A program made the position numbers and the translations under genes. Shown here in pieces: positions 42,615-53,171 of a stretch of DNA of 64,000 nt; position 1 is the first letter of the stretch, and every line of letters starts with the position of its first letter. Where the stretch lies: the IMG/VR virus record IMGVR_UViG_3300030328_002321, positions 21,959 through 85,958 of that record, one strand, 5' to 3'. The DNA comes from a virus. The notes beneath the pieces were generated by a model, which saw only the letters and a program-made list of their open reading frames with translations, made no database searches and had not been told where the DNA came from.

Positions 42615-44561
42615 TTAGTCTCCTTGTGGAGTTTCAAACAGTCCAGATGCTATAAGAGCAATGTCTTGATCTGTATAATTCTGTCCGGTCTTTGGATTAA
42701 TTTTACCGCTTAGTAATGTTTTAAGTCTATCTCTTTCGTATATACCATATAAGCCTTGTGCTCGAGCTAGTCTTTCATCTGCTTTATATTGCATTGTATC
42801 TCCCATTACTGTTCCTACACCTTGAGCTAAAGTATTTAAAATATTCATTCTATTAGAAATCTTTTCATTCTCTTTCATGTTTCTTAATTGAATATTAGCA
42901 TTATCAACTGCTGCTCTTCTATCCGCTTCTTTTTGAATCAGTTGAGCATTTGTAGTTGCAGCTGTTAATTCATTTTGTACATTTCTAAGATTTGCTTGTT
43001 CTTCACTTTTCTTAGTTAGATTTTCAGCTGTTATTGCATCTTTAGATTCTTGTGCTCCTAACGTTCCTTCAGCTGCTATTTTTCTAGCAAATAGAGCTTG
43101 TCTATTAGACATAGTTGCGGCCCCTCCACCTGATGTGTCTAAAAATCTTTGCTCTCCTGTATAAGCACTAGCTAATCTAGCTCTTGCTTCATTTTGAGTA
43201 GGTGCTTCATATTTTAAACCTTTAACTCTTCCTGCTACAATAGGACTAGTAAATCCAGGAGTATATGTAAATTCTTCTGGATCTTTTTGCTTTGTAAGCA
43301 TTGCTCCAATAGTTGGTATAAATTGAGCGCCTAATCCTATTTTTGATTCTAAAGGCATTCCTGGGTTCATAACTTGATTACGTAACTTATCAAGAAGTTT
43401 TTGTTGTTCTGCTAGTTCTGTAGCTTTTTGTTCAGCTTCTTCTGGATATAACTTTGCAAACGCTTCAGGATTAGTTTGTTCTACAATTGCTTTTGTATCA
43501 AATCCATCTGGATCATCTGCTTCTACGTCCTGATCCATCCAGTCTGTATTATACATTGCGCTAAGTTGATCATATTGTATTTGTTGTTCTCCAGTAAGCT
43601 CTCTTCCTTGATCTACAAATAATTGTAAATTTTGTAACATTCTTCTTTCTCCCTCTTCTTCAGAAGGTCTTCTTTCATTCATTCTTCTTCTTCTTTCGTC
43701 TTTATAAGCTTCGGTATTTTTTTGTAAGTTTAATATTTCTCGACCATAATTAGGATATTGCCTCATAATTTCTTCTAGATCCATACGGCCTCCTTCTTCA
43801 TATTTCATAACACCCCCAAGTTTAGCTACTTGATTAGGATCTCTTCCTGCAGCTTTCTCTTGCATCTTTGCTAACATATTAACTTCTTCTTGTCCTCCTC
43901 CATTTTGTAATATATTTTTATGCATATCAGCATAAGATACTCCATCTTTCTTTAAATGTGAAGAAAAGAAATAATCTCTTTTACCCCCTGTTTTAGCCAT
44001 ATTTACTTGATCCATAGTTTCACCATCTTCTACTTCTGTATTTGCATCCACCATAATACCGCTATCTGATCCCATACCTGATTCATCATGCTGATTACCC
44101 ATAAACTCTACAGCATCACTTCCTGGTATAGGACTCATTATACCACCCGGCAAAGGTATTCCACCTGTTTGAAACATACTAGTTTTATTAGCCCATACAG
44201 AAGGTGTATGTTCTTTAACTAATCCTCCTGATGGTATAAATTGTGCTGTACTATCTCCACCTCCAAACTTATCACTTCCTTCTACATAGTTAGGGTTTTG
44301 TGTATATCCAGCTCTACCTCCTGAATATTCTTGTCCCTCTTTATACATTCCGTATAATGATGATGTAATTGCAACTGGAGCTACAGATCTACCTAAACCT
44401 GCCAAAAATCCAGAACCTGGTCCTGTTAGACTTGATGCAACTCTTGTTAATCCTTGCTTAATACCTTCCCCTACTCCTTTTTCACCAACCATTGTAGCTA
44501 AGTCTGTAAGTCCTCCTTTATTATATTTTTTACTTAATTTTTTTAGTATACTATTTTTCAT
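42615..44561 (-). CDS. Virion cargo-type protein with PIPGSDAV block
   Basis: A 648-residue protein. It has a basic N-terminus (KKLSKKYNKGG) and a Gly/Ser-rich region with a hydrophobic segment (GFLAGLGRSVAPVAITSSLY). A compact block follows (about 140-250): GGIMSPIPGSDAVEFMGNQH ... EVEDGETMDQVNMAKTGGK ... FFSSHLK. I associate this block with virion proteins of crAss-like phages, though from memory rather than a search. The C-terminal half is charged and helical. Packed in order with other large genes, it is probably an internal or tail-associated cargo protein. No enzymatic motif is seen. Confidence 0.7.
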   Translation of the reverse strand: MKNSILKKLSKKYNKGGLTDLATMVGEKGVGEGIKQGLTRVASSLTGPGSGFLAGLGRSVAPVAITSSLYGMYKEGQEYSGGRAGYTQNPNYVEGSDKFGGGDSTAQFIPSGGLVKEHTPSVWANKTSMFQTGGIPLPGGIMSPIPGSDAVEFMGNQHDESGMGSDSGIMVDANTEVEDGETMDQVNMAKTGGKRDYFFSSHLKKDGVSYADMHKNILQNGGGQEEVNMLAKMQEKAAGRDPNQVAKLGGVMKYEEGGRMDLEEIMRQYPNYGREILNLQKNTEAYKDERRRRMNERRPSEEEGERRMLQNLQLFVDQGRELTGEQQIQYDQLSAMYNTDWMDQDVEADDPDGFDTKAIVEQTNPEAFAKLYPEEAEQKATELAEQQKLLDKLRNQVMNPGMPLESKIGLGAQFIPTIGAMLTKQKDPEEFTYTPGFTSPIVAGRVKGLKYEAPTQNEARARLASAYTGEQRFLDTSGGGAATMSNRQALFARKIAAEGTLGAQESKDAITAENLTKKSEEQANLRNVQNELTAATTNAQLIQKEADRRAAVDNANIQLRNMKENEKISNRMNILNTLAQGVGTVMGDTMQYKADERLARAQGLYGIYERDRLKTLLSGKINPKTGQNYTDQDIALIASGLFETPQGD

Positions 44562-44573
44562 TCTTTTATATTT

Positions 44574-45632
44574 TTAATTACCGTATCTTGGAATTCCTAA
44601 TCTTAATCCTCCAAGTTTAGCGTTTATTCCTAGATCATATCCAGAAATAGTTTTACTTTTTAATTCTGAAGCTCTAGCACTTGCCCGTGCCGTTAAATAC
44701 TTTGATCTTTGTTTAGTTTCATAATTAGATATTTTTTTATCTCTTTGTGCAGTTAATCGTTTTTGTTCTCTTCTAGCTTTACCTCTTGAAAGAAGCCCTT
44801 TTCCTAAACCATATATTGCTCCTAATGCACCTCCTATTAAGGTTCCTGCTGGACCTAATGTAGATCCTGCAAGCATAGCTGCAGTTGCTGCTGCTCCAAT
44901 ACCGGTTCCAATTCCTGATAAAGTAGCTCCTGCTCCTTCACCAAAATTCAAAGTTGTAGCATCATCATCATCAGATAATTTAGTTACACCTGCTCCAGCT
45001 AAAGCAGCAATTGTTCCTATACCCGCTCCAGATTTAGCAAAACTACCAAGACCTTGTCCTAAAGATGTTAATCCTGCTTTACCTGCAGTACCCGCAGAAC
45101 TTGCCATTAATTGTCCAGATTTAATAGCTTGGTTAGTTGCTCTCTGAGCTTTATAAGCTTGACCGGCCTTTTTAAATGCTCCAAATAAAGAAGTACCTTT
45201 TCCTCCAATTCCTTGTTTTACAAAATCGTTAGTTGCAGGATCCCATATAATAGGATTACTTCCGGTCGCTCCAGTCCCTATTTTAGTAATATCTGTTTTC
45301 TCTTCTGGTTTTATAAATTGTTTAGCAATTTGTTTTGTTCCGCTTACAATAGCATCAGCTTGAGCGTCACTTTGCGCTGCTACACTTTCTATTTGTTGAT
45401 TTGCTGTTACCTCATCTTGTGCTATTTCCTCAGAAACATTTTGAGATTCCTCTTGTAAATTAAGAGTTGTTTGTTTTAATTTTTCTTCTTTAGCCTCTAA
45501 AACCTCTGGATTGCTTTCTTCTCGTACAAGATTAGTTGTATTAAGCCCAGGAGGTATTGTATTACTGTACATACCTCCAGCTGTATAAATTTTTCTTTTA
45601 GCTTTTTTCTTTTTAAGTTTTTTTAGTGCCAT
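44574..45632 (-). CDS. Gly/Ala-rich cargo-type protein with membrane-active segment
   Basis: A 352-residue protein with a very basic start (MALKKLKKKKAKRK) and a Gln/Glu-rich coiled stretch (about 50-100). A long small-residue hydrophobic region rich in GxxxG steps follows (GAGVTKL ... GTGIGAAATAAMLAGS ... GGALGAIYGLGKGL), and the C-terminus is basic. Such glycine-zipper proteins can insert into membranes, for example in phage ejection. I place the start at the ATG 45632, one base after the muzzle stop. The longer frame would begin at a GTG (45656) inside the muzzle gene. Confidence 0.68.
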   Translation of the reverse strand: MALKKLKKKKAKRKIYTAGGMYSNTIPPGLNTTNLVREESNPEVLEAKEEKLKQTTLNLQEESQNVSEEIAQDEVTANQQIESVAAQSDAQADAIVSGTKQIAKQFIKPEEKTDITKIGTGATGSNPIIWDPATNDFVKQGIGGKGTSLFGAFKKAGQAYKAQRATNQAIKSGQLMASSAGTAGKAGLTSLGQGLGSFAKSGAGIGTIAALAGAGVTKLSDDDDATTLNFGEGAGATLSGIGTGIGAAATAAMLAGSTLGPAGTLIGGALGAIYGLGKGLLSRGKARREQKRLTAQRDKKISNYETKQRSKYLTARASARASELKSKTISGYDLGINAKLGGLRLGIPRYGN

Positions 45633-45633
45633 A

Positions 45634-48600
45634 TTATCTAGATACTTTTCGTGCACCTACGGATGTAGAATACAAATTTAATAAATTATTTTGTTTATTG
45701 TCACATATTAGGCGTATTCCTAACCATTTATCTGTAAATTTCCTCTGTTTATCCCAAGTTTTAGCCATATTTAAGTATAATGGATTTGGAGTTTCTACCA
45801 TACCTGCTACGTCAAACATAGTATTTGTAGAAGAAGTTGTTACAGTTCCCGTGTTAGTTCCCCCTAAAATGTTAGTGCTAGCTGACATATAATAAGAATT
45901 AGTATTAGTACTTAATGCTGCCATATCTCTAAACTTGTTAATAGTCCAGCTATTACCTACTCTCCTAGTATTTATTAAATATTCTATTTCAGTAGTTCCT
46001 GTAGCTTGTAATGTATTATATAAAAAGAAATCAGTAAATCCATGTTCTAATATATTAACATTAGCTTGATTAAATGTTTCTGATACATAACTTATATTAG
46101 AAATTAAAGTGTCTGTAGATTTATTTTCATTGTGAATAAACTCAATTTCAAAATCTACATATAAAGTACTAGCAGCACCACCTGCTCCTACAGTTCCTGT
46201 TCCTCCTTCTTGGTATAATATACCTCTATTAGCAGATGAATTATGTCTCCATATACCAGCATTACCAAACGTTGTATCAAATAATGTAGAGTTTACAGGT
46301 CTTGGATATTTATCTGTTAAAGAATAAAAATCTGTAGAAGTATTAAAATATATATAAGGTATGTAATCATGAAAGCTGGTCCAAGTACTTGCTTCTGGAG
46401 AATAAGATATAGTCCAACCTCCTTGATTAAAATATTGTTGATTTGTCCATTCTAACCTAGCCCCTGTAGAAATAATTTTAAATTTACTCATAGTAGGATC
46501 AAAAACAATGTCTGAACTATTTGAAATAAAATGTGGAGTAGGTTCATATTCTCTTTTAGTAAGAACAATTCTTCTGTTTTTAGGATCCCAAATAGAGGTA
46601 TATCCAAATCCAAATATAGGATTGTCATAAGTATTTATAAATCCATATTGTTCTAGAACAAATTTAAGATTAGTTTTAAACCAATCTTCCATACCTATTG
46701 CACTTATTTCTTGCAATTGTTCCCCCATTAAAAATACTTTTCTTGCTTTAGAGTCTACAAAAAAGTATCCGTATCTTGTTGTTAAGGCTGCCCACTGTGA
46801 GCTACTACCTGCATATCCTCCTTCTGTTTGTATCATCTCATCTGGCTCTTGTGCAAATATATCTCCACTACCTACAAAAGATTCACTACCATCTTTCATT
46901 TGTAACGATTGTTTACCTTTAGCAGCAAATAAACTTTCTTCCATATGGAAATACAATAGATTATTAAAAGTAGACAGATTCCAAAGTTCTCCTCTATTTT
47001 TAGGTAAATCTTTAAATTGATTTGCTAAGAATATTCTATAATTATCTATTAAACTAGTAGTATCTGCTTTAGCACTTCTTATTGTTCGTGTAGGAAAATC
47101 GTCTTGTAATACCTGTTTTAAAGGTAGAGGAAAAGCAGTTCTTAAATTATTAAGTTCTGAATAATTATCATTATATCTAGTATTTTCTTTATTAGTAAAA
47201 TCTTTAATTCCTATATATTCTAATACTTTTGTAGCAGGAGTTCCTGGAAAATACATACTATCAGAATCTTGTGTATGTCTAAAGTTTATATTATCTGTAC
47301 TTTCTACAATATGATAATGAATAGCTCTTTCTGGATTTGAATCTTGAGTTGGATTACTAGCTTTTAAAGCAGTACTTATCCCATATCTACAAAGATATGT
47401 ATCTCCTCCAAATATACCTTCATGTACTTCTCCATTAACTGTAGATAAATCATTTGTTTTAAAGTGTGCGTTAGTATTACTTATTTTAAAATATTCTAAA
47501 TCATCTCCTAATACTTCAAATCCTGTCCATATTAAATCTTGACTATCAATAGATTTATAAACATCTGTTTTAAAAGCTTTAAGATTTATAATAAGATCAT
47601 TACTTTTTACATTACCTCCAGTTCCTGTCCATGGTAGTGGATTTGTTAATATAGGTTCTCCTAATCCTACCTGTCCATATTCTCCTGCATTAGGAAAATT
47701 ACTTCCAACCCATCCTGCTGATTTATTATAAGGCCTACTTTGAGCGAATACAACAGGAATTTCATGATTATCTTTTAATGCAAATAGTATAGAAGTTTCT
47801 CCAAACTCATTAAATAATTTACCTCCAAATCCTAAAGCCTCTCCTTCAAAAATTGAATCTCCTGGTAAGTATGTTTTAGCTTTTTGATTTAATATTCTTG
47901 GCTGCATTGTATTAGAAATACTATCATATTGTTTTCCTATTAAAATAGCAGATTTAATATCTTGTGGATAACAATTAAATTCTGTATCCCATCCCCAATC
48001 TTCTACAAGACTGTCAGGAGTGGTAGTAGTATCAAGAAGAGTAACCATCTTTTTTTCTTGCTCAATCTTAGCTCCATTCCATGCTAAGTTTCTAACTTTA
48101 TATTGAACATCAATATGTGTAGCAGAAGATAAACTATTACGAGTTCTTAATAGATTAAAATCATGAAAACTAAATACTTTATATCCTTGAGTATCACTAT
48201 ATATAGTATTAGCATTATAATGCATTTGAGGATATGTTCCATACTCTGTAATACTTTTAGTAAAAGGTTCTATATTCCAAAAGTTTTCATCTTCATTTTT
48301 TAAAGTTTGTAATACTTCTAATGCGGTTCCTGAGTTTCCACCTGTTATAGCTTCTTTACATACTCCTATTTGAGCTATTTTAGGAGTAGAAGGAATTCCT
48401 ACAGACTGCCCTAAAATTGTTTTATCTGCATGATCTCTCTTTGCATAGTATATTCTAAATCCTTGAATTTTATCTTCAATCTCTTGTGGTATTCTTAAGT
48501 CATTTAATTCAAATCCTAATATATTAACATCATGAGAAATTTTTGCATCATTATAATCTTGTTGTGGAATACTAGCTGCAGTACTATTTACTCTAAAAGA

Positions 48601-50949
48601 TATAAAACTTTTACAAATAATTTTTTCATAAGAACCACCAAAAGTAGGGATTTGCAAGCAATCCCATTCTGGAGGAAGATATTCATTAGAACCAGCGTTA
48701 CAGTGTATAATACCACCATTTACCTCATCAGGCATATTAGATTGATAAGCTTTATCATTTCCATTACCTGAAGTTAACATATAACTTTCTAACCAAATGC
48801 TTTCTCCTGGCTCTAAAAGAACAGTCATAGTATCGTGCCTATTATAATCATCTCTAGTCCCTGCACACATATCATTTCCAAATGATTGTATTGTATCATC
48901 ACCTAATGTATGAATACCAGGACCTAAACTACTAGCATCAGTCTTACATTTTGTTTGTACGTCTTTAATAGATGCAATTGTACCAACTAAACGTTGATGA
49001 AACCAAACATTAAATATAACATCTACTGTCATTTGTTGATCAGCTGTAAATGTATCATTACTAGTAAAAAGATTATTAACTGCTTGCTCATGAACTGGCG
49101 TTATAATATTATTATTACTCCAATATCCTAAACTAAAACTAGTAGGCGGATATTTAGGTTTAATACTTCCGTTAAATCTATATCTAGTCCCTCCGCTTGT
49201 TACTTGTCTTACATCAGTAACATCTTCATCCCACTGCCAAACTAATTCTAGATTATTGTAGGTAAGTGGTAAATTAGGTGTTAGCATAGATCCAGCTGTT
49301 TCACAGTTATCTGCAGTAATACTTTTACGAGAACTGTTTTTATTAGACGGAAAATGATGATGTCTAACTCTTTTACCTTTTAATGTTCCAGATATTGTAC
49401 TACCATTGTGTATATCATAATCATCTGTATTAGGATATAATTCAGTAGCATTTTGCCAAAAATTCATTTGCCTATGGTCATTCCATGAGGCAGCTGGGTG
49501 TAAAGCTGTTCTATCTAAAAAATGAAAATTCTTTGTATATTTTCTATTTAACTTATAAAGGTCTGACCATAACCCTCCATTTAAACCTCCTCCTGCAGTT
49601 CTTAATTCTTCTGTTAATCCTTCTCTTCCTGGTATATGATAAGCATAAGACATACTACCATCTTTAAGTATAAATGCTATATAAAAAGCATATACTTCAT
49701 CTCGCATATATCCTTTGTATTTAAATATATTAGGTTGGTATCTATATGATTTTGTATTATCTACAGCTTGTTCTGAACCATCATATTCATCTACTCTAGT
49801 ATTATTAAACCCTGTATTTAAACCGTCTATTGTAGCATAATACTCATCAAAATTATCTATAACTTTAGTTACAGAGTGTAGCTTTATATCGTTTGCATAT
49901 TTTTGGTATCCTAAATCTTGATTACTAGTTACATTTCCTAAATATAAAACATTATCTAATTGTTGGATTGTTTTAGCAGTACTATAAGAAGCTGTGTCAA
50001 TAATAACATCATCTACTGAGGCAGGGCTAGAACCTTCTATACCACTAAAAGTTACATTTAAATTTGATGCAGATATTTCTACATCATTTAATCTAAACCC
50101 TTCTGTAGCATCTCCCATTTTTCTAATAACTACAGGCTTTAAATATTTATAATCTGTATTAAGATTATTAATTTTCCATTTAATAGATTTAGTTGTTTGA
50201 CTACCTTCTTTAGCTCCATCTTTTTTAGTGGTAGGTCTAGTATGATCAAACTCATCTACAATAGAAATAGGATTAGATACTGTTACAAAGTTAGTGGCTA
50301 CAAAATCATCATCTACATAAGCTAATGCTAAATAATAAACAGCTGTTAATAGTCCTCCACCTTCAATAACAGAAGATTGATGTGTAACTACAGAATCTAA
50401 TTCTACATGAGGAATATCTCCTGAATGTGGAAATAAATTTAATAGCTCTATATCATTTATTGTAGTCCCATATAATTGAGTAACTGCAGTACTTTCTCGC
50501 TGCTGTCTGTCTACATTAAAAGCTCTAGGAGGGTTTAAATCATCTGTAAAATATATAACTAAATCTCCTTTAGAATCTATTTTAAATGTACCTTCAATTG
50601 GATTACTTTCTTGAAAATTTAAATCTGTAGGTAAGTTAGGATTAAACAATATTGTATAAGTATCATTTTCCCAGATACCTATCTCGCTTCTACCAGGAGA
50701 ATTTACAACATCTTTTACAAAAAGAATTACTCTATTATTATTAACTTCTATTTTACCAAGTACTTTATCATCTTGAGCTCCTGTAGTAGGATTAGCCCCT
50801 AGGTGTCCAGCAATCTCTGTGCCTCCTTCATTAGAGATAGAGCCTTTTTTGTTGTTAGTAATAGCATTTTTAGCATACCTCCACGAGCCTTCTGGCTGAT
50901 CGATGTGTGCTGTATCTTTAAATAATCCTTTTATAAATCGTTTATCCAT
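45634..50949 (-). CDS. crAss-type muzzle / tail stabilisation protein
   Basis: A 1771-residue beta-rich protein starting MDKRFIKGLFKDTAHIDQPE, a start I recognise from large tail proteins of crAss-like phages (annotated as stabilisation or muzzle protein). It has no signal peptide and many Tyr/Asn/Asp-rich strands. In the solved crAssvirus tail, the muzzle is a large protein complex at the tip through which cargo and DNA leave. Its neighbours are a ring-type protein upstream and cargo-type proteins downstream, in line with that. Its ATG shares a base with the previous stop. Identification rests on remembered sequence similarity, not a search. Confidence 0.78.
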   Translation of the reverse strand: MDKRFIKGLFKDTAHIDQPEGSWRYAKNAITNNKKGSISNEGGTEIAGHLGANPTTGAQDDKVLGKIEVNNNRVILFVKDVVNSPGRSEIGIWENDTYTILFNPNLPTDLNFQESNPIEGTFKIDSKGDLVIYFTDDLNPPRAFNVDRQQRESTAVTQLYGTTINDIELLNLFPHSGDIPHVELDSVVTHQSSVIEGGGLLTAVYYLALAYVDDDFVATNFVTVSNPISIVDEFDHTRPTTKKDGAKEGSQTTKSIKWKINNLNTDYKYLKPVVIRKMGDATEGFRLNDVEISASNLNVTFSGIEGSSPASVDDVIIDTASYSTAKTIQQLDNVLYLGNVTSNQDLGYQKYANDIKLHSVTKVIDNFDEYYATIDGLNTGFNNTRVDEYDGSEQAVDNTKSYRYQPNIFKYKGYMRDEVYAFYIAFILKDGSMSYAYHIPGREGLTEELRTAGGGLNGGLWSDLYKLNRKYTKNFHFLDRTALHPAASWNDHRQMNFWQNATELYPNTDDYDIHNGSTISGTLKGKRVRHHHFPSNKNSSRKSITADNCETAGSMLTPNLPLTYNNLELVWQWDEDVTDVRQVTSGGTRYRFNGSIKPKYPPTSFSLGYWSNNNIITPVHEQAVNNLFTSNDTFTADQQMTVDVIFNVWFHQRLVGTIASIKDVQTKCKTDASSLGPGIHTLGDDTIQSFGNDMCAGTRDDYNRHDTMTVLLEPGESIWLESYMLTSGNGNDKAYQSNMPDEVNGGIIHCNAGSNEYLPPEWDCLQIPTFGGSYEKIICKSFISFRVNSTAASIPQQDYNDAKISHDVNILGFELNDLRIPQEIEDKIQGFRIYYAKRDHADKTILGQSVGIPSTPKIAQIGVCKEAITGGNSGTALEVLQTLKNEDENFWNIEPFTKSITEYGTYPQMHYNANTIYSDTQGYKVFSFHDFNLLRTRNSLSSATHIDVQYKVRNLAWNGAKIEQEKKMVTLLDTTTTPDSLVEDWGWDTEFNCYPQDIKSAILIGKQYDSISNTMQPRILNQKAKTYLPGDSIFEGEALGFGGKLFNEFGETSILFALKDNHEIPVVFAQSRPYNKSAGWVGSNFPNAGEYGQVGLGEPILTNPLPWTGTGGNVKSNDLIINLKAFKTDVYKSIDSQDLIWTGFEVLGDDLEYFKISNTNAHFKTNDLSTVNGEVHEGIFGGDTYLCRYGISTALKASNPTQDSNPERAIHYHIVESTDNINFRHTQDSDSMYFPGTPATKVLEYIGIKDFTNKENTRYNDNYSELNNLRTAFPLPLKQVLQDDFPTRTIRSAKADTTSLIDNYRIFLANQFKDLPKNRGELWNLSTFNNLLYFHMEESLFAAKGKQSLQMKDGSESFVGSGDIFAQEPDEMIQTEGGYAGSSSQWAALTTRYGYFFVDSKARKVFLMGEQLQEISAIGMEDWFKTNLKFVLEQYGFINTYDNPIFGFGYTSIWDPKNRRIVLTKREYEPTPHFISNSSDIVFDPTMSKFKIISTGARLEWTNQQYFNQGGWTISYSPEASTWTSFHDYIPYIYFNTSTDFYSLTDKYPRPVNSTLFDTTFGNAGIWRHNSSANRGILYQEGGTGTVGAGGAASTLYVDFEIEFIHNENKSTDTLISNISYVSETFNQANVNILEHGFTDFFLYNTLQATGTTEIEYLINTRRVGNSWTINKFRDMAALSTNTNSYYMSASTNILGGTNTGTVTTSSTNTMFDVAGMVETPNPLYLNMAKTWDKQRKFTDKWLGIRLICDNKQNNLLNLYSTSVGARKVSR

Positions 50950-51833
50950 TAGCTTCTATATAAATCCTCTCTAGTATTTAATTGTTCAAATCCTACATCG
51001 TGTCTATTTATGTTAGGAATAAGTCTTACCCACTGATTCATGAAAGATTCATATCTATCTATGTCTGGATAGTTTGCAGCATTTCTAGCTTGTGTACAAT
51101 AGTACTTCCACTGCTGTTCTGCAAAAGTATAGTTAATACCATTCTTTTTAAAATCAGGTCTAGATAATAAAATCTTTTTATACACATACCAAAAAAGTGC
51201 TTCAGAAAAGCTTATATCGTCCGGTACTAGTGGGTAACAATCTTCATCAGTAGGAAATGCCATATAACTTAAACATATTTTTCCACTTTCAAAAGATGTT
51301 TTTATGTAATCATTATCTATAATATATGTATCTTCATAATTTATATTTTCATTTATACAATCATCACAATGCATACTTCTATGAAAAGTACTTGCCCCAT
51401 ATTGTAAAGGTTGCATATGATCACTACTTTTAAAATATATATTTTCTAATACAACAATTCTACTATTAATATCGTTTAATACAGATGTTGTACTTGAGTA
51501 TTCTAAACCGTCTGCTTGTGCATCAGCTATTTCGTCTTTTAATTCTTTTACTTTATCTATTAATGTATCTAGTTCTTTAGAAGAAACTGGAGATACTGAG
51601 TTATTTATAGCTACTTGATTAATGTAATATAAATCTGTAGGCAGTAGTACTTTATGATTTGCTACAGTTAATACACATTGTTTTTGTAGTAATTGTGTAG
51701 CAGAGCCTATATGTTCTAAAGCTTCTCCTACCCATTCAATAGCATCATCAATCCAATTATCATCTTGAGGTTTTAAATCTCTAAAGATCTTTCTTATTAT
51801 AGTCTTACTAGATTTTGTTTTATATACTGCCAT
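50949..51833 (-). CDS. Tail ring/adaptor-type structural protein
   Basis: A 294-residue protein with a helical N-terminal part (TIIRKIFRDLKPQDDNWIDD, then WVGEALEHIGS) and a central coiled stretch (about 88-125, LDTLIDKVKELKDEIADAQ). The second half is mixed, with a CDDC element (about 156-159). The layout recalls head-tail connector and ring proteins of short-tailed phages. It sits between another short structural gene and the muzzle in the crAss order. It is probably one of the collar/tail rings; the specific ring cannot be told by eye. Confidence 0.68.
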   Translation of the reverse strand: MAVYKTKSSKTIIRKIFRDLKPQDDNWIDDAIEWVGEALEHIGSATQLLQKQCVLTVANHKVLLPTDLYYINQVAINNSVSPVSSKELDTLIDKVKELKDEIADAQADGLEYSSTTSVLNDINSRIVVLENIYFKSSDHMQPLQYGASTFHRSMHCDDCINENINYEDTYIIDNDYIKTSFESGKICLSYMAFPTDEDCYPLVPDDISFSEALFWYVYKKILLSRPDFKKNGINYTFAEQQWKYYCTQARNAANYPDIDRYESFMNQWVRLIPNINRHDVGFEQLNTREDLYRS

Positions 51834-51834
51834 G

Positions 51835-52311
51835 TTAGTGCTTTTTAAATTTTAAATAAGCTAAATCATCTTGTTTTAAAAGAGTAATTAACTTTTCTTT
51901 ATTTCCTTTTACGCCACGAGTAGTGTCAAATCTATACACTGATTTATTTGGTATTTTGCATTTACCTTTCCTCCAATAGTATTTGCAATAAAATTCATCA
52001 GTGTGATAGATATGCCACTTAACTCCTTTACCCGTTTCCGAGTTATATAACAATTGACCCTCTTCTAGGAGTTCTTTCTTATATTTATTACTCTCTCCCC
52101 AATCTAATCTTGGTGATCTAGGATCTCTATCCCTTCTAATGATAGATAACGTAGAAAGATTATTTCCCATATTAAATTCTTTCCCGTCTAAAATATACTC
52201 CATGATCATAATATTAAACTCTTGTATTATATCTGTATACAGAGCTTTATTTATATCTTCATCGTACTCTTTTTTATAATCTATGTATATGTCTTTAAGA
52301 GTATAATGCAT
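51835..52311 (-). CDS. Conserved crAss-type protein upstream of ring proteins
   Basis: A 158-residue basic protein with the middle block EFNMGNNLSTLSIIRRDRD followed by WGESNKYKKELLEEGQ, and a Trp/Tyr-rich basic C-terminal half (YYWRKGKCKIPNKSVYRF). I recall similar proteins at this place in crAss-like phages, without known function. The basic, aromatic composition would fit DNA or virion assembly contacts. It is separated by 1 bp from each neighbour, so it is part of the late operon. Confidence 0.68.
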   Translation of the reverse strand: MHYTLKDIYIDYKKEYDEDINKALYTDIIQEFNIMIMEYILDGKEFNMGNNLSTLSIIRRDRDPRSPRLDWGESNKYKKELLEEGQLLYNSETGKGVKWHIYHTDEFYCKYYWRKGKCKIPNKSVYRFDTTRGVKGNKEKLITLLKQDDLAYLKFKKH

Positions 52312-52312
52312 T

Positions 52313-52465
52313 CTATAAATCGTCTAAATTTGGTGTTTTAGGCTCTATAGCAAATCCTCCTGTTTTATACATCATCATTTTTTTACCTCCACCTTTCATT
52401 TTTTTCTTACCTCCTTTCTTATAGGTTACTTTTTCTTCTTTTTTATTTTTCTTTTTTAAGTTCAT
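52313..52465 (-). CDS. 50-residue Lys/Gly-rich small protein
   Basis: A 50-codon ORF, ATG at 52465 and TAG at 52313-52315, one base before the next ATG. A lysine-rich start (MNLKKKNKKEEK) leads into KKGGKKKMKGGGKKMMMYKTGG and an acidic end. Short Lys/Gly-rich proteins like this occur in late operons of crAss-like phages and may pack with DNA or virion proteins; this is recollection plus inference. It fits the 170-bp gap. Confidence 0.58.
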   Translation of the reverse strand: MNLKKKNKKEEKVTYKKGGKKKMKGGGKKMMMYKTGGFAIEPKTPNLDDL

Positions 52466-52481
52466 AGTATTATTTTATTAT

Positions 52482-53171
52482 TTATTTTTTAGGTCGTGCT
52501 TGTGTAACATCCTGCATACGATCATTAGTTGTATCACTCTTTGTACTAGACAAGAGTGCTAACTCTCCACTCAAAATACCTTGATTAATTTGACTTAACA
52601 TATCCATAGGAATTGGATAATCTGTAGCGCTGTCATCATAACATTGTTGACCATCACAGTCTCCAAATTTTGACACTACTTCCGGATCTTCAAATACTCC
52701 TCTAACGTTAATATATTCTAATCCTTCTGCGTTGTAAATATACAAATAATTTTCAATCATATAAGCTTTCATTTTTTTATTTGTATACTTATCATAAGGT
52801 AAAAATTGTATAGTATTAGATCCTACCATAGGTATTGTTCCAGTACCTGTTACATCTCCTACATATGTAATAGCCTCTTCAAAATTATATCTTATTGTTT
52901 TAGGTATAGCATCTACTCCTTGAGACACAATACATTCAGAAGGTAAGCTACAACATTTAGTAGCATCTACTCTTTGTAATTTAATACATCCTAAATCTTG
53001 TTCTACATGTCTACTAACAAAACCGTTTTTAGTATAGTCTCTTCTTATAAACATTGCTCTATAATGTTTAATGTTAAATTTAATTTGATCTAAAGATATA
53101 TTTTCATCATTATGTGATCTACCTCCTCTAACAAGATTAAGTAAATTGTAAGCTATTTCATTTAAAGTCAT
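52482..53171 (-). CDS. crAss-type tail/ring structural protein
   Basis: A 229-residue protein starting MTLNEIAYNLLNLVRGGRSH, with KFNIKHYRAMFIRRDY (about 31-46), RHVEQDLGCI and RYNFEEAITYVGDVTG downstream. This series of blocks I associate with a conserved structural protein of crAss-like phages, probably a ring or connector in the neck. Cysteines occur in CCSLPSEC and CDGQQC. It shares one base with the holin-like gene upstream. Moderate confidence in the exact role, higher that it is a virion neck/tail component. Confidence 0.72.
   Translation of the reverse strand: MTLNEIAYNLLNLVRGGRSHNDENISLDQIKFNIKHYRAMFIRRDYTKNGFVSRHVEQDLGCIKLQRVDATKCCSLPSECIVSQGVDAIPKTIRYNFEEAITYVGDVTGTGTIPMVGSNTIQFLPYDKYTNKKMKAYMIENYLYIYNAEGLEYINVRGVFEDPEVVSKFGDCDGQQCYDDSATDYPIPMDMLSQINQGILSGELALLSSTKSDTTNDRMQDVTQARPKK

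Noticed and set aside
45633-45656. GTG start for the Gly/Ala-rich cargo protein
   Set aside because: Lies within the muzzle gene; the ATG one base after the muzzle stop begins a typical basic N-terminus.
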